A stretch of 64,000 nt of DNA, taken from the NCBI GenBank assembly GCA_002438505.1, contig DJPI01000018.1:17994-81993 (forward strand). The letters are read 5' to 3'. Of the stretch, positions 6,949-16,608 are shown piece after piece. Below the pieces are notes generated by a model. That model was not told the origin of the DNA. It saw only the letters and a program-made list of their open reading frames with translations, and ran no database searches. Source of the stretch: Ruminococcaceae bacterium UBA6416. Its GTDB lineage: Bacteria > Bacillota > Clostridia > Oscillospirales > Acutalibacteraceae. Both the position numbers and the translations under genes were made by a program. Within the stretch, counting starts at the first letter, position 1. Each line of letters begins with the position of its first letter.

Positions 6949-9900
6949 TTATTCGATTGATTTGAGCGCTTCAACAATGTCAATGCGCTCAAGGTTGCGC
7001 CGCAGAACAATGTTAACGCAAAGGGAGAACGCCATTGAAAGCACCGCCGAGTAAACAAGGCTCAAAAAGCCGACACTCCTTGCAAACATGAGAATGTCAA
7101 CCTCACCAACGGCGATTATCATCCGGTGCAGTGCAAGGCCGAAAATCAAGCCGAGTACCGTTCCGAAAACGCTGAGCATCAAGTTTTCTCTGAAGATATA
7201 CGCGGTGACCTCGCGCTTCCTGAAGCCGAGAACCTTTATCGTTGCAATCTCCTTTATGCGCTCATTAATGTTGATTGAGGACAGATTATAAAGAACGATG
7301 AAAGAAAGAAGTCCGGCGGAAATAACAAGAATAATGACAACATAGCCGAGCGAATCCAGAATATGCTCAAAGGTCTGCTGTGACTCCTCGGCGTATGAAA
7401 CGGCGGTGATGTCATATTCATTCATGAGGTCTTTTGAAAGCTGCTCCTTCTGAGTTCCGGAAAGTGGTGATTTAAATGTTGCCATGATGTAATTATATCC
7501 CGGGTTTGCGCCGAAGAGGGCGGTATAAACCTCTTTCGTCATGAAAACATAATGAAAAACATAATTCTCCGCAATGGCGGCAACCGGTACCTGAACAACA
7601 TATGAATCACTGACAAAAACATTGATGCTGTCTCCAACGGAAAGGTCAAGAGAATCCGCAAGCTTTTTGGTGATAACCGCGCCGTTTTGCGGCAGAGAAA
7701 TTGCGCCCCCGGTTGAGGGGTCTCTGAGCCTGATATAATTCGGAAGCATATCTGCGTTTTCCGGAACCATGATGTAGGTTTCAAAGCGCTTGCTGCTGTT
7801 TGCGCTTCCGGTGTTGGTGACTTTCATATAATTGAGGGTTGAAGCGGCAATCTCCGCACGCTCGGAAACGGTTTTCTGCGCGTCCGGCGCGGCAACAAGA
7901 GTGTCATATGAACCGTTGAGAACAACCTGCATATCATAGGAAACAATGCTGTCACTGTCCGCGAACTGCCTTTTGAGCATTGTGTTGATTGAATTCTGAA
8001 GGCCGAAGGCGGCAACCATCAGCGCCGTGCAGCCCATAACACCGAGGACGGCCATCACAAAGCGTTTTTTGTTCCGGAAAACATTGCGGAACGTAACCTT
8101 TGTTGTGAAGCTGAACTTTTTCCAAAGCGACGGGAATTTTTCAAGGAAGATGCGCTTTCCGCCCTTGGGTGCTTTCGGCCTCATGAGGGAGGAGGCGCTT
8201 GTTGCAAGGCTCCTGCGGCAGGCAAGATATGAGGAAAGAACGGTTGCGCCGATTGAAATTATCATTGCCGGAATTGCGTAACCCAAGCGATACTTCACCT
8301 CAACGGCAGGCAGCGCAAAGAGGATTGAATATGCCTTTGAAATTGCATACGGAAAAAGAGCAAAGCCGAGCATTGTTCCGGCAAAGGAGCCGATAGCGCT
8401 CGCCGCAAGGGAGTAGATAAGGTATTTTCCGACTATCTCGCCGCTATGGAAACCGAGCGCCTTAAGCGTTCCGAGCTGTGTGCGGTCGTCCTCAACCATG
8501 CGCGTCATTGTGTTCAAGCAGACAAGCGCGGCAACAAGGAAGAATATCCACGGAAAAACTTTGGAGATTGCGGCCGTTCTTGCCGCCGTCTGTTCAAGCT
8601 CTTCAAAGCCGAGAAGCGCATCATCGCGGTTTTGAACGTACCATTTTCCGGTGTCGAGGTTCAAAAGAAAGCTCTTGGCCTCGTCAAGCTGCGCTTTTGC
8701 AAGCTCAAGCTTTTTGTTAATTTCCTCCTTTTGCGCGGCAAAGTCAGCCTCAACGGTTTTGGCCTTTTCCTTTGCAAGCTGGAGGTTTGTTTCAAAGTTT
8801 GTTATCTGGTTTTTGGAGTCTGAAAGCTGATTGAGCGTTTCAAGCTCACCGAACTGAATGTCATAGTTCGCGCTTGTCAGCTCCTTTTCCGCCTCTTTGA
8901 GTTCGGTTTCGGCAACGGTGAGCTGAGATTCAACCTCTTTGAGCGTTTTAACAAGCTCAGCGGCTTTTTCAAGCTCGGCCTTCTTTGCGGCAAGCTGAGT
9001 TTTTGCGTCACTCAGTTCTTTTTTTGAGGCGGCAAGCTTTGCCTCAACCTCCTGAAGCTGCGGCTCCATGTATGCCGCCATCTCCTCAGCCGTTCCAACG
9101 GCGGTGAGGCTGTTGATTGTGCTCATGATTTTGTCAACCTCGGCACCAACAAGGCCGGACTCCTTGAAACGCTCAAGCATTGCGTCAACATTGTTGTCCT
9201 GAGTCTGGTCAAACTTGTTCATTGCCGAGCGCGTTGTTGCAACAAGGTTTTCAAGATATGAAACCGTTGTGAGCAGGCTGTTAACCTGCGTGTTTGCAAC
9301 ATTATACTGCGACTGTGCGTTTTTGTAATCGGTTTCGGCGTTGGCGTATTTATCAACAACGGCCTTGGCCTCGTTATACTTGTCCCGCTTTTCCTCCCAT
9401 TTTTTATACTGGGCGGAATGCTGAAGCTTGCTTTGGTCAATTTTTGAGGAGGCCTCGCTCGCCTTTTTGTTGTATTCCTCTTTATACTGAGCAAGCTTTT
9501 TATCGCCGTTTTCGGCAAGGTCAAGAATCTCCTTAACCTTCGCCTCGCCTTCGGTGAGCTTTGTTTCCGCCTCAGACTTCGCCTCGGCGTATTTCTGCTC
9601 CTGAGCGGCAACCTCGCTTGAATATTTTTCTTTGATTGCGTTCACCCTGATGTCAATTCTCTCCTGCGCAATGGAGTTGAGATAGGAGACAAACGGGGCA
9701 ATATAATTTTTATATTCGGCGGAAAACGGATCGTAATTATCCGAACCGGCAACCTTGATTGAAAAGCTGTTGAAATATTCTGAAGTGAAATTATCTGCGG
9801 AAACATATATGAAGGTTCCGAGCTTTCCCGTTCCAATGTTCGTGTAGCCGCGCTCATATGAGATATATCGCGGTGAACGGATGATACCCGTTATTGTGAA

Positions 9901-10464
9901 CTGCGTGTTTTTGAGCGAGGCGGACGCATCGGCACCGTCGCCCTCAATGGAAACAACATTCCCGATTTCAAAGCCGTCCGGCGTTGAAAGTGCGCTGCGG
10001 TCAACAACGCACTGATCCGAACCCGTTGGCCACGCGCCCTCAATAAGCTGAGGCCGATTGAGGAAGGAGGGATCGTTCTGCCCTTGGGAGTAGGCGGCAA
10101 GCTTGTTCAAATCAAGCGCAAGCGCACGCACGGTGAGCTGGGAACCGTCAAGGTCAACGGCGTTCTGTCCATTGATTTTGAGCACACCGTCAAAAAACTT
10201 TTCTCCGATAACGGACTCAACGCCGCTTATTGTTGAAAGAGTTGCAAGGTCATCGTTTGAAAGTCCGACCGTTGAGGTCAGAGAGATGTCCATTGCGTTT
10301 GTGTCATGAAGATACTGTCCGGCGGTTTCAAGCATATCGGGAGCGGTTGCGTTCATTCCGGCAAAGAAGCTGATTCCGAGCGCAACGATTGCAACTATTG
10401 AAAAAAATCTTGAGCGTGTGCGTTCAATCGTCCGCAAAGTGTCTTTAAGCAAAGCCTTAGTCAT
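6949..10464 (-). CDS. Giant FtsX/MacB-type ABC transporter permease with coiled-coil ectodomain
   Basis: About 1171 residues from the ATG at 10464 (GAGGTGATTGTTAAAA); a TTG nine bases upstream has no proper spacing. A membrane segment near residues 20-42 is followed by an extracytoplasmic domain that includes a very long Glu/Lys/Ala-rich coiled coil (roughly 280-600). A first FtsX domain (membrane segments around 640-780) and a second N-terminal segment plus FtsX domain at the end complete the duplicated DUF214 architecture. Such proteins couple cytoplasmic ATP hydrolysis to extracytoplasmic movement, for example in peptide resistance, lipoprotein handling or cell-wall hydrolase control. The ATPase gene lies 21 bp upstream. 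Confidence 0.9.
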   Translation of the reverse strand: MTKALLKDTLRTIERTRSRFFSIVAIVALGISFFAGMNATAPDMLETAGQYLHDTNAMDISLTSTVGLSNDDLATLSTISGVESVIGEKFFDGVLKINGQNAVDLDGSQLTVRALALDLNKLAAYSQGQNDPSFLNRPQLIEGAWPTGSDQCVVDRSALSTPDGFEIGNVVSIEGDGADASASLKNTQFTITGIIRSPRYISYERGYTNIGTGKLGTFIYVSADNFTSEYFNSFSIKVAGSDNYDPFSAEYKNYIAPFVSYLNSIAQERIDIRVNAIKEKYSSEVAAQEQKYAEAKSEAETKLTEGEAKVKEILDLAENGDKKLAQYKEEYNKKASEASSKIDQSKLQHSAQYKKWEEKRDKYNEAKAVVDKYANAETDYKNAQSQYNVANTQVNSLLTTVSYLENLVATTRSAMNKFDQTQDNNVDAMLERFKESGLVGAEVDKIMSTINSLTAVGTAEEMAAYMEPQLQEVEAKLAASKKELSDAKTQLAAKKAELEKAAELVKTLKEVESQLTVAETELKEAEKELTSANYDIQFGELETLNQLSDSKNQITNFETNLQLAKEKAKTVEADFAAQKEEINKKLELAKAQLDEAKSFLLNLDTGKWYVQNRDDALLGFEELEQTAARTAAISKVFPWIFFLVAALVCLNTMTRMVEDDRTQLGTLKALGFHSGEIVGKYLIYSLAASAIGSFAGTMLGFALFPYAISKAYSILFALPAVEVKYRLGYAIPAMIISIGATVLSSYLACRRSLATSASSLMRPKAPKGGKRIFLEKFPSLWKKFSFTTKVTFRNVFRNKKRFVMAVLGVMGCTALMVAAFGLQNSINTMLKRQFADSDSIVSYDMQVVLNGSYDTLVAAPDAQKTVSERAEIAASTLNYMKVTNTGSANSSKRFETYIMVPENADMLPNYIRLRDPSTGGAISLPQNGAVITKKLADSLDLSVGDSINVFVSDSYVVQVPVAAIAENYVFHYVFMTKEVYTALFGANPGYNYIMATFKSPLSGTQKEQLSKDLMNEYDITAVSYAEESQQTFEHILDSLGYVVIILVISAGLLSFIVLYNLSSININERIKEIATIKVLGFRKREVTAYIFRENLMLSVFGTVLGLIFGLALHRMIIAVGEVDILMFARSVGFLSLVYSAVLSMAFSLCVNIVLRRNLERIDIVEALKSIE

Positions 10465-10485
10465 TTTTAACAATCACCTCAAAAA

Positions 10486-11187
10486 TCACCATTCAAGAAG
10501 GTCAACGGGAACGGGTCTGTCGTTAACGGCAATCTGAATTACACGTCCGCTGCGCATGGTGATTATCCTGTCCGCCATGTCCGCAAGCGCCGAGTTGTGG
10601 GTGATAACAACAACGGTTGTTCCCGTCTCGCGGCAGGTGCGGTGAAGGAGTTTGAGAATCTGCTTTCCCGTTTTATAGTCAAGGGCGCCCGTCGGCTCGT
10701 CGCAGAGAAGAAGCTTCGGGTTTTTGGCCAGCGCACGCGCGATTGAAACGCGCTGCTGCTCACCGCCGGAGAGCTGAGAGGGAAAGTTATCCATCCTTTG
10801 GGCAAGGCCAACCTTTTTGAGCAGCGTTTCCGGAGAGAGCGGCTTTTTTGCAATCTGCGAGGCAAGCTCAACATTTTCAAGCGCCGTCAAGTTCGGAATG
10901 AGGTTATAGAACTGAAAAACAAAGCCAACGTCAAAGCGGCGGTAATCAATGAGCTGCTCCGGCGTAAGCTTTGTGATGGGTCGGCCGGCAACGCGGATTT
11001 TCCCGTCGTCAACGGTGTCCATTCCCCCGAGCAGATTGAGCACGGTGGATTTTCCGGCGCCGCTTGCGCCGACAATGAGGCAAAATTCACCCTTTTCAAT
11101 CGCAAAATTAACGCCGTCCGCGGCCGGGATAACAATTTCTCCGGTCTGATATCTTTTGTATACGGACTCAAATTCAATGAAGCTCAT
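10486..11187 (-). CDS. ABC transporter ATP-binding protein (LolD/MacB family)
   Basis: 233 residues. Walker A is GASGAGKST (40-48), the signature is [15 protein letters not shown], Walker B is [12 protein letters not shown], and the switch His is in [10 protein letters not shown]. This is the MacB/LolD-type ATPase that partners FtsX-like permeases, and the partner lies directly downstream. Its ATG overlaps the tdk stop in an ATGA junction. The operon mate tdk is metabolically unrelated, so substrate cannot be inferred from context. Confidence 0.93.
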   Translation of the reverse strand: MSFIEFESVYKRYQTGEIVIPAADGVNFAIEKGEFCLIVGASGAGKSTVLNLLGGMDTVDDGKIRVAGRPITKLTPEQLIDYRRFDVGFVFQFYNLIPNLTALENVELASQIAKKPLSPETLLKKVGLAQRMDNFPSQLSGGEQQRVSIARALAKNPKLLLCDEPTGALDYKTGKQILKLLHRTCRETGTTVVVITHNSALADMADRIITMRSGRVIQIAVNDRPVPVDLLEW

Positions 11188-11744
11188 TTTTTATCTCCTA
11201 AATTTCCCTCGCGCCAATGCTTGCGGCAAAGGCTCGTATATTTTTCATTCGCGCCGAGAACGACCTGTTCTCCGTGCTTGATGATTCCGTTTTCATCAAA
11301 TCTTGCATTGCAGGTTGCTTTTTTTCCGCACCAGCAGATGGTTTTAACTTCCTCAATGGTGTCTGCCCATGCAAGCAGCCAGTGGCTGCCGGGGAAAAGG
11401 TCACCTTTGAAATCTGCCCTCAGGCCATAGCAAATCACCGGAACGCCGAGGTCATCAACAACGTGGACAAGGAATTCACATTCCTCTTTGGTGAGAAACT
11501 GCGCCTCATCAACAATGAGGCAATCGGTTTTTTTGATGTCCTCCTCTTTAAGCTCATGAAAAAGCACACACTCGCTTTCAAGTCCGCAGCGCGAATAGAC
11601 CCTGTGTTCGCCGTTCCTTGTGTCAACGGCCGGCTTTGTGATGATGACAGACTGCCCCTGCTCCTCATAGTTATATTTGACCATGAGCGCATTCGCGGTC
11701 TTGCTTGAATTCATTGCGCCGTAACGGAAATACAGCTTCGCCAT
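11184..11744 (-). CDS. tdk: Thymidine kinase
   Basis: 186 residues, typical for type II thymidine kinase. The P-loop region is YGAMNSSKT near the N-terminus, and the DEAQF lid motif is present (VDEAQFLTKEE). The structural zinc ligands appear as CWC and, near the end, a further Cys pair (TCNARF, SLCRKHW). It phosphorylates thymidine for the salvage pathway. It lies between uxuA (16 bp gap) and the ABC ATPase (4-base overlap). Confidence 0.95.
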   Translation of the reverse strand: MAKLYFRYGAMNSSKTANALMVKYNYEEQGQSVIITKPAVDTRNGEHRVYSRCGLESECVLFHELKEEDIKKTDCLIVDEAQFLTKEECEFLVHVVDDLGVPVICYGLRADFKGDLFPGSHWLLAWADTIEEVKTICWCGKKATCNARFDENGIIKHGEQVVLGANEKYTSLCRKHWREGNLGDKK

Positions 11745-11760
11745 TTTTCTCCAACTCCAA

Positions 11761-12828
11761 TCAATTTTTGCGCGCTTTCAACGCCGCTTCCCAAACTCCG
11801 TTGAGATATGCAGCACCGAGTGCACGGTCATAAAGACCATATCCGGGGCGCGCCTTTTCGCCCCAGATCATTCTTCCGTGATCGGGGCGGATATAACCGT
11901 CAAAGCCGACATCCTGAAGCGCTTTAACAATTTCATAAATGTCAAGGCTGCCCTCAGAGGAAAGGTGCGCCGTTTCGTGGAAGCGGTTGCCCTCCCTTTT
12001 GACGTTTCTGATGTGGGCAAAGTAAATTCTGTCTCCAACCTCGCGAATCATTGCCGGAAGGTCGTTCTTTGCGCTCGCGCCGAGCGAGCCGGTGCAGAAG
12101 GTCAAACCATTGCAGGGGGAATCAACAAGCTTTAAAAAGCGCTTTATTGAGTCAATGTCTTTGATAATTCTCGGCAGGCCGAAAATATCCCACGGCGGAT
12201 CGTCCGGATGAATGGCCATTTTTACACCGCATTCCTCGCAGACAGGGATAATCTTTTTGAGGAAATACTCGAGGTTTTTCCAGAGATCCTCGGCCGTCAC
12301 ACCTTTGTATTTTTGAAAGAGCTCTTTAATCTCGCCCATACGCTCGGTTTCCCAGCCGGGCATGGCGTAACCGTTGGAGTTTTCGTCAATCTCACGGAAC
12401 ATATCCTCAGGGCTTTTGCCCTCAATCTGTTCGCCGTTATAAGCAAGGCAGGTGGCGCCGTTGCCCATATCGGCCGCAAGGTCTGTTCTTGTCCAGTCAA
12501 AAACGGGCATAAAATTATAGCAGATAACTTTCACTCCGGCTTTTGAAAGGTTCCTTATGCTTTCAATATAGTTTTCGATATATTTTTCTCTTGACGGGAG
12601 ACCGAGCTTGATGTCCTCGTGAACATTGACGGACTCAATGCACTCCATTGAAAGGCCGGCCTTTTCAATCTGTTCCTTCATTTTGAGTATCATTTCAAGC
12701 GGCCATTTTTCGCCACAGGGCAAGGTGTGCAGCGCCGGAACAACGCCGGTAACACCCGGTATCTGACGAATCTGTTCAAGGGAGACTGTGTCCTTTTCTT
12801 CCCCGAACCAGCGGAAGGTCATTTGCAT
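11761..12828 (-). CDS. uxuA: Mannonate dehydratase
   Basis: 355 residues with the UxuA layout: N-terminal [51 protein letters not shown] and the C-terminal [12 protein letters not shown]. The enzyme removes water from D-mannonate to give 2-keto-3-deoxygluconate in glucuronate catabolism. A KDG-kinase-like gene is in the same operon. Uronate isomerase (uxaC) and mannonate oxidoreductase (uxuB) are not in the window. Confidence 0.95.
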   Translation of the reverse strand: MQMTFRWFGEEKDTVSLEQIRQIPGVTGVVPALHTLPCGEKWPLEMILKMKEQIEKAGLSMECIESVNVHEDIKLGLPSREKYIENYIESIRNLSKAGVKVICYNFMPVFDWTRTDLAADMGNGATCLAYNGEQIEGKSPEDMFREIDENSNGYAMPGWETERMGEIKELFQKYKGVTAEDLWKNLEYFLKKIIPVCEECGVKMAIHPDDPPWDIFGLPRIIKDIDSIKRFLKLVDSPCNGLTFCTGSLGASAKNDLPAMIREVGDRIYFAHIRNVKREGNRFHETAHLSSEGSLDIYEIVKALQDVGFDGYIRPDHGRMIWGEKARPGYGLYDRALGAAYLNGVWEAALKARKN

Positions 12829-12843
12829 AAGTTTTCCCCTTTC

Positions 12844-13440
12844 TCAGGACGCAACGTCCGCGTCTGTAAAGTCTTTTGTTTCAACCGTCTTTTTTGTTTT
12901 GCTGTCAACAACGGTCACGGTGCATTTGAAATCATTGCCGCTAAGAGCCTGATAGATATAGCAGCCCTTTGCAATATCAAGCGCCATGTCCGCCTTATCG
13001 CCCGCGGCGTCATACTTGGCCTTGTCAACAAGAACAGAGACGGCGGAAAAGTCCTTGTCATCATAGCTTTCAATGCCCTTGACGAACGGATAATCTCCGC
13101 TCTCAGCCACGTTATAGATAGCTTGGATTGCTTTCATTCCTTTTTGGGTCATAAGAAGCTCATATGAAAACGCGTTCATTTTGACGGTTACCGTTCCGTC
13201 TGAGTTAAGCTTTGCGCTCTTATAGCCGTATTTTTCGCAGTAGGCGTCAAGGTTGTCCCGATATTCCTCATCAACGGCAGACAAAGGAAAGCTCACCTTA
13301 ACGGTGTCCTTGATATCCTTGTCGCTTTCCGAGGATGACTCGGTGTTGACAAAGATTGCGTTGGGGTCTCCGCCCTTTTTGCACGCCGCAAGCGGCAAAA
13401 CAAGCAAAAGGCAAAGCAAAAGGCAAAGAATTTTTTTCAT
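12844..13440 (-). CDS. Lipoprotein of unknown function
   Basis: The ATG at 13440 (GGGAGGAATGGTACAA) is preferred over one nine bases upstream. 198 residues. The first 21 form a lipoprotein signal with lipobox LAAC before KKGGDPN, then a Ser/Glu/Asp-rich linker. The remaining about 150 residues are a soluble domain that I cannot assign to a family. It is the first gene of the minus-strand run that continues into uxuA 15 bp later, so it could be a surface component for that operon or simply a fortuitous neighbour. Confidence 0.8.
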   Translation of the reverse strand: MKKILCLLLCLLLVLPLAACKKGGDPNAIFVNTESSSESDKDIKDTVKVSFPLSAVDEEYRDNLDAYCEKYGYKSAKLNSDGTVTVKMNAFSYELLMTQKGMKAIQAIYNVAESGDYPFVKGIESYDDKDFSAVSVLVDKAKYDAAGDKADMALDIAKGCYIYQALSGNDFKCTVTVVDSKTKKTVETKDFTDADVAS

Positions 13441-13515
13441 TTGTACCATTCCTCCCGATAATTATATTGCAGAATGTATAATCAGAGCTTAAAGCTTTTT
13501 GCGGTGCATGACTAT

Positions 13516-13540
13516 TCGTATTATAATAACATAAATACGA
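13516..13540 (-). promoter_or_regulatory. Inverted repeat and -10 upstream of the uxuA operon
   Basis: TCGTATT (13516-13522) and AATACGA (13534-13540) form a 7+7 inverted repeat with an 11-bp spacer. On the minus strand the spacer contains TATAAT, about 80 bp upstream of the lipoprotein start. An operator over the -10 is plausible for a sugar-acid responsive repressor, but no recognisable -35 was seen. Confidence 0.35.
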
Positions 13541-13568
13541 AAAGAATTCTACATATAAATGAAAATAA

Positions 13569-15467
13569 TTATCCTTTTACTGTCCGCGATTTTGCCGAAC
13601 GGAAGATTGTCCCGTTAATTCTGATTCTTGCGCGAACAAAGCTTTCTCCCCTTTTTTCATACTTTTTTGAATATGAGGTTCTTGAGGCGGAAACAACCTT
13701 TGAAAGAACAAATTCGCCTTTTTTAAGAGTGTAAATTTCGTAGCCTGTTGCACCCGGAACGCTATTCCAGGAAAGGAGTGTCTTTTTCCCCTCCCTTTTT
13801 GCTTTAACAGACGGCGCGGACGGACTTGTTATGAGCGTGTTTTTTTTCAATTTGCCAAAGAGCTTTTCGTTTCCGCTCAGCTTGAAGACTCTGACGGCAA
13901 AAGCGTACTTTTTTCCGCCCTCAAGGTTTTTGCAAAGAGCGTGGTTCTTTTTTGTTTCGCAAATAAGGACATACCTTTTTTTCTCAGCATCATATCTGAA
14001 AAGCTGATATCCATCGGCGCCGCCGACCTTTTCCCAAAAAACGGAAAGTCTTTTTGCCTTTGTCTTTTCCGGCTTCTGATATACCCTTGAAACAGCGGAC
14101 GGAAGAACGGTGACCGAGCAAGAAGCGCGGCAAAGCGAACCGTCCGTCGCCGTGCAGGTGACAACGGCCTTTCCCGGCGAAAGCGCCGTCAGCACTCCGC
14201 TTTGACTGACAGAAACAACGGCCTCATCACCGCTTTTCCAAACAAGCTTTTTGTTTCCGGCGAACACGGGGAAAACCTCGCAGGAAAGGTTAAGACTCCC
14301 CTTTTCGGTGAGAGTTACGGCGGTTTTTGAAATTTTGAGGGAGTTCACCTTTATTGCGCTTCTGTCCGCGGCGGAAAAAACATAGGCTTCACTTCCCACT
14401 ACCCAGGAGGGAATGCGCAAATTGAGCGCCGTCACGGTCAAGTAATAGCGGCCGTTTTGAGGGAGGGTCAAGCTTGCGGTGTTCGTTTTTGTTTCAAGCT
14501 CCGCGTGATATGAGCCGTTTTCGGCAGCGATGCCGACTTTGTATTGAGCAGCACCGGGAACCGGACTCCACGAAACGGAAAACGCGGTTTTTGAAGGATA
14601 AAGCTCACTCGTTTTTAAAACCCTTGCGGCGTTCACGGTGCCTGAAATGAATTCACATTTATTGAGCACCGTCCAGCCGTTCAAAAGGCCGTAGCAGACC
14701 TTTCCCCAAACCTTTTTTCCAACAATTCTTTTATCGGTCGCTCTGAAATAAGCTTCCGCCGGAATTGAACCGAGCTTCTTCTTTGGTTTTTCAAAGGAGG
14801 AATAGACGGCAATTACGCCGTCTCTGGGTGCTTGCCAGCGCTCGGTTGTTTTTTCAAGCTTTTCAAAGGCGGCCTCACCCTTTTCAACCGCGGTGAGATA
14901 TAAATCAATGTTCGTGTTCTTCCTGTTGTTGCTTTTTTCGTGAAGAACATATGAAAAGCCGGGAAGCTCCGAAAGCTCTGTTTTTCCCCACCTGATTCCG
15001 CAGCCGTAAGACCAGTTCGCGTCAACAAAGGAGATTGTGTTCCCCTTAACTCCGGTCACGGTCAGTGAATGGCGGTTGTTGCGGTAGCGTATAATGTCAC
15101 CGACACGCAGCTTTGAGGGAACCAGCTTTTCGCTTTTATTCCATGTCCGCGGACTTGTTCCAACAATTTCAAAACCGATTTTATATGAAAACCCCATGCA
15201 CTGAATTGCGTTTTCAAAGCTGTTGCAGGTTTTTTCCTGTGAATCCCAGCTTATTCCGATATGATTCCGGCAGGGAGTGTCCGTCACACAGTCGGGATTG
15301 TTTTCACTTGAGCCGACATGATTCCAATACATTCCGTGGGGAAAACGGTCAGAAAGCTCAAGAAGAACGGCCTCGGTTGTTTTTTCCTTTCCGGCCGCAA
15401 AAGCAAAAAGCGAAAAGGCGTTCATAGCCAGTGATATGCACAGCAAAAACGAAAGAAAGCGTTTCAT
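13569..15467 (-). CDS. Secreted cysteine-peptidase/amidase-like protein with Ig-like and Fn3-like domains
   Basis: The ATG at 15467 (GAGGAAACAAAA) gives 632 residues. A signal peptide (1-25, ending AFAAG) is followed by a domain resembling CHAP/NlpC-type cysteine hydrolases: Cys90 in QCMGFSYKIGFE, His133 in NNRHSLTVTGV and Asp149/Asn151 in FVDANW could form the catalytic set. Next come an SH3-like region (about 215-285), fibronectin-III-like domains (about 290-375 and the last two near 480-630) and a BIG2-type Ig-like domain (about 378-475, ending CSVTVLPS). The likely role is action on cell wall or an extracellular substrate; the enzyme assignment is inference. Confidence 0.75.
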   Translation of the reverse strand: MKRFLSFLLCISLAMNAFSLFAFAAGKEKTTEAVLLELSDRFPHGMYWNHVGSSENNPDCVTDTPCRNHIGISWDSQEKTCNSFENAIQCMGFSYKIGFEIVGTSPRTWNKSEKLVPSKLRVGDIIRYRNNRHSLTVTGVKGNTISFVDANWSYGCGIRWGKTELSELPGFSYVLHEKSNNRKNTNIDLYLTAVEKGEAAFEKLEKTTERWQAPRDGVIAVYSSFEKPKKKLGSIPAEAYFRATDKRIVGKKVWGKVCYGLLNGWTVLNKCEFISGTVNAARVLKTSELYPSKTAFSVSWSPVPGAAQYKVGIAAENGSYHAELETKTNTASLTLPQNGRYYLTVTALNLRIPSWVVGSEAYVFSAADRSAIKVNSLKISKTAVTLTEKGSLNLSCEVFPVFAGNKKLVWKSGDEAVVSVSQSGVLTALSPGKAVVTCTATDGSLCRASCSVTVLPSAVSRVYQKPEKTKAKRLSVFWEKVGGADGYQLFRYDAEKKRYVLICETKKNHALCKNLEGGKKYAFAVRVFKLSGNEKLFGKLKKNTLITSPSAPSVKAKREGKKTLLSWNSVPGATGYEIYTLKKGEFVLSKVVSASRTSYSKKYEKRGESFVRARIRINGTIFRSAKSRTVKG

Positions 15468-15640
15468 TTTTTGTTTCCTCCAAAAAAGTTTTCTCCGCAA
15501 ATATTTTAGCATATACTGTCGTATTTTTCAATAATTGCTCGCCCGAGACAAAAAAAGAGACCGCCTCAAGGCGACTCGGCAAAAGGATAAACCAATCTTG
15601 CCAAACCACCCTAACGGCAGCCTTTTTGTTTAAGAAAAAA

Positions 15641-16486
15641 TTATTTGCTGTAATGCCTGATGGAGCCTATTGACATTGCAACAACATCAACAACATGGAA
15701 GAACGCTCCGTCCTCGGTCGGCCAGACGGTCAGCCCCTCCGCCTCGGTCGGAAGAGCGGCGGCGGTGCGCTCAAGAACAACGCTCACCTTTCCGGTTTCA
15801 AGGTCGGCGGAATAGACGTGCTTTTTCTTGTTTGTGTCATTGCAGGAGATATAAAGCAAGCCGTCATAGACCTCCGCGCCCTGAACGCGGTGGAAGGAGG
15901 TTTCAAGCATTATTCGTCCAATCGGTTCAAGCGTTTCAATGTTAAGAACATTGACAAAATCTCCGCCTCTTGAAATACCCGTGTAAAGAACACCCTTTTC
16001 GCGGTCGGCAGCGCACCATGAGAGATTTCCCTCCGGCTGAACCTCCTCACCGAGAATTTTATATTGGCCGGTGAATTCAAGCGTCTGAGCGTCAAAAACG
16101 GCAACGGCCGGGTGCTTGCGGAAAAGATCCTCAACCGCAACATAAATCTTGCCCTCATAATATGAGCAGCCGCCAAGATGGTTAAAAAGCTGCTTCTTCA
16201 TCTCCCGTGGCATTGCATCCCTGTTTTCCTTCACAACCTCGCCGGTTTTCATGTCAATTTTTGCAATGCCGTTGAAGCCGGTGTAAGTCCTTGCGCCGGT
16301 GCAGTAATAATAGGTTCCGTCCGTTGTGATGCCCTGAGTGAGATAGTCGCCGTCACAAAGAACATAGTGATCGGTTGAAATGAGCTTGGACTCGCCGAGC
16401 GAGTTTTCTCCTCCCTTGTCTGCAGCATTCGCAAAAAGCAGCATTGTGCTGACAAAAAGGGCAAAAATGCGTTTGAAAATTTCCAT
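15641..16486 (-). CDS. Secreted beta-propeller-like protein of unknown function
   Basis: The ATG at 16486 (CAGGAGGAAAAACA) gives 281 residues; an upstream extension lacks a site. Residues 1-22 look like a signal peptide (MEIFKRIFALFVSTMLLF). The mature part has recurring blocks of the type GTYYYCTG, GKIYVAVEDL, GVLYTGISRG and GLLYISCNDT, which suggest a small beta-propeller that binds or senses something outside the cell. No catalytic motif is evident. The gene is transcribed away from dapB. Confidence 0.7.
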   Translation of the reverse strand: MEIFKRIFALFVSTMLLFANAADKGGENSLGESKLISTDHYVLCDGDYLTQGITTDGTYYYCTGARTYTGFNGIAKIDMKTGEVVKENRDAMPREMKKQLFNHLGGCSYYEGKIYVAVEDLFRKHPAVAVFDAQTLEFTGQYKILGEEVQPEGNLSWCAADREKGVLYTGISRGGDFVNVLNIETLEPIGRIMLETSFHRVQGAEVYDGLLYISCNDTNKKKHVYSADLETGKVSVVLERTAAALPTEAEGLTVWPTEDGAFFHVVDVVAMSIGSIRHYSK

Positions 16487-16608
16487 TGTTTTTCCTCCTG
16501 TGAAAGCCGGAAGAGCGGCTGAACAAATTGCTTTCTCAGTGATTATAACCCTGATTGCCGAATTTTTCAATAGTCTTTTTCATAGCTTAATTTAAAGGGA
16601 GTGGTGCA

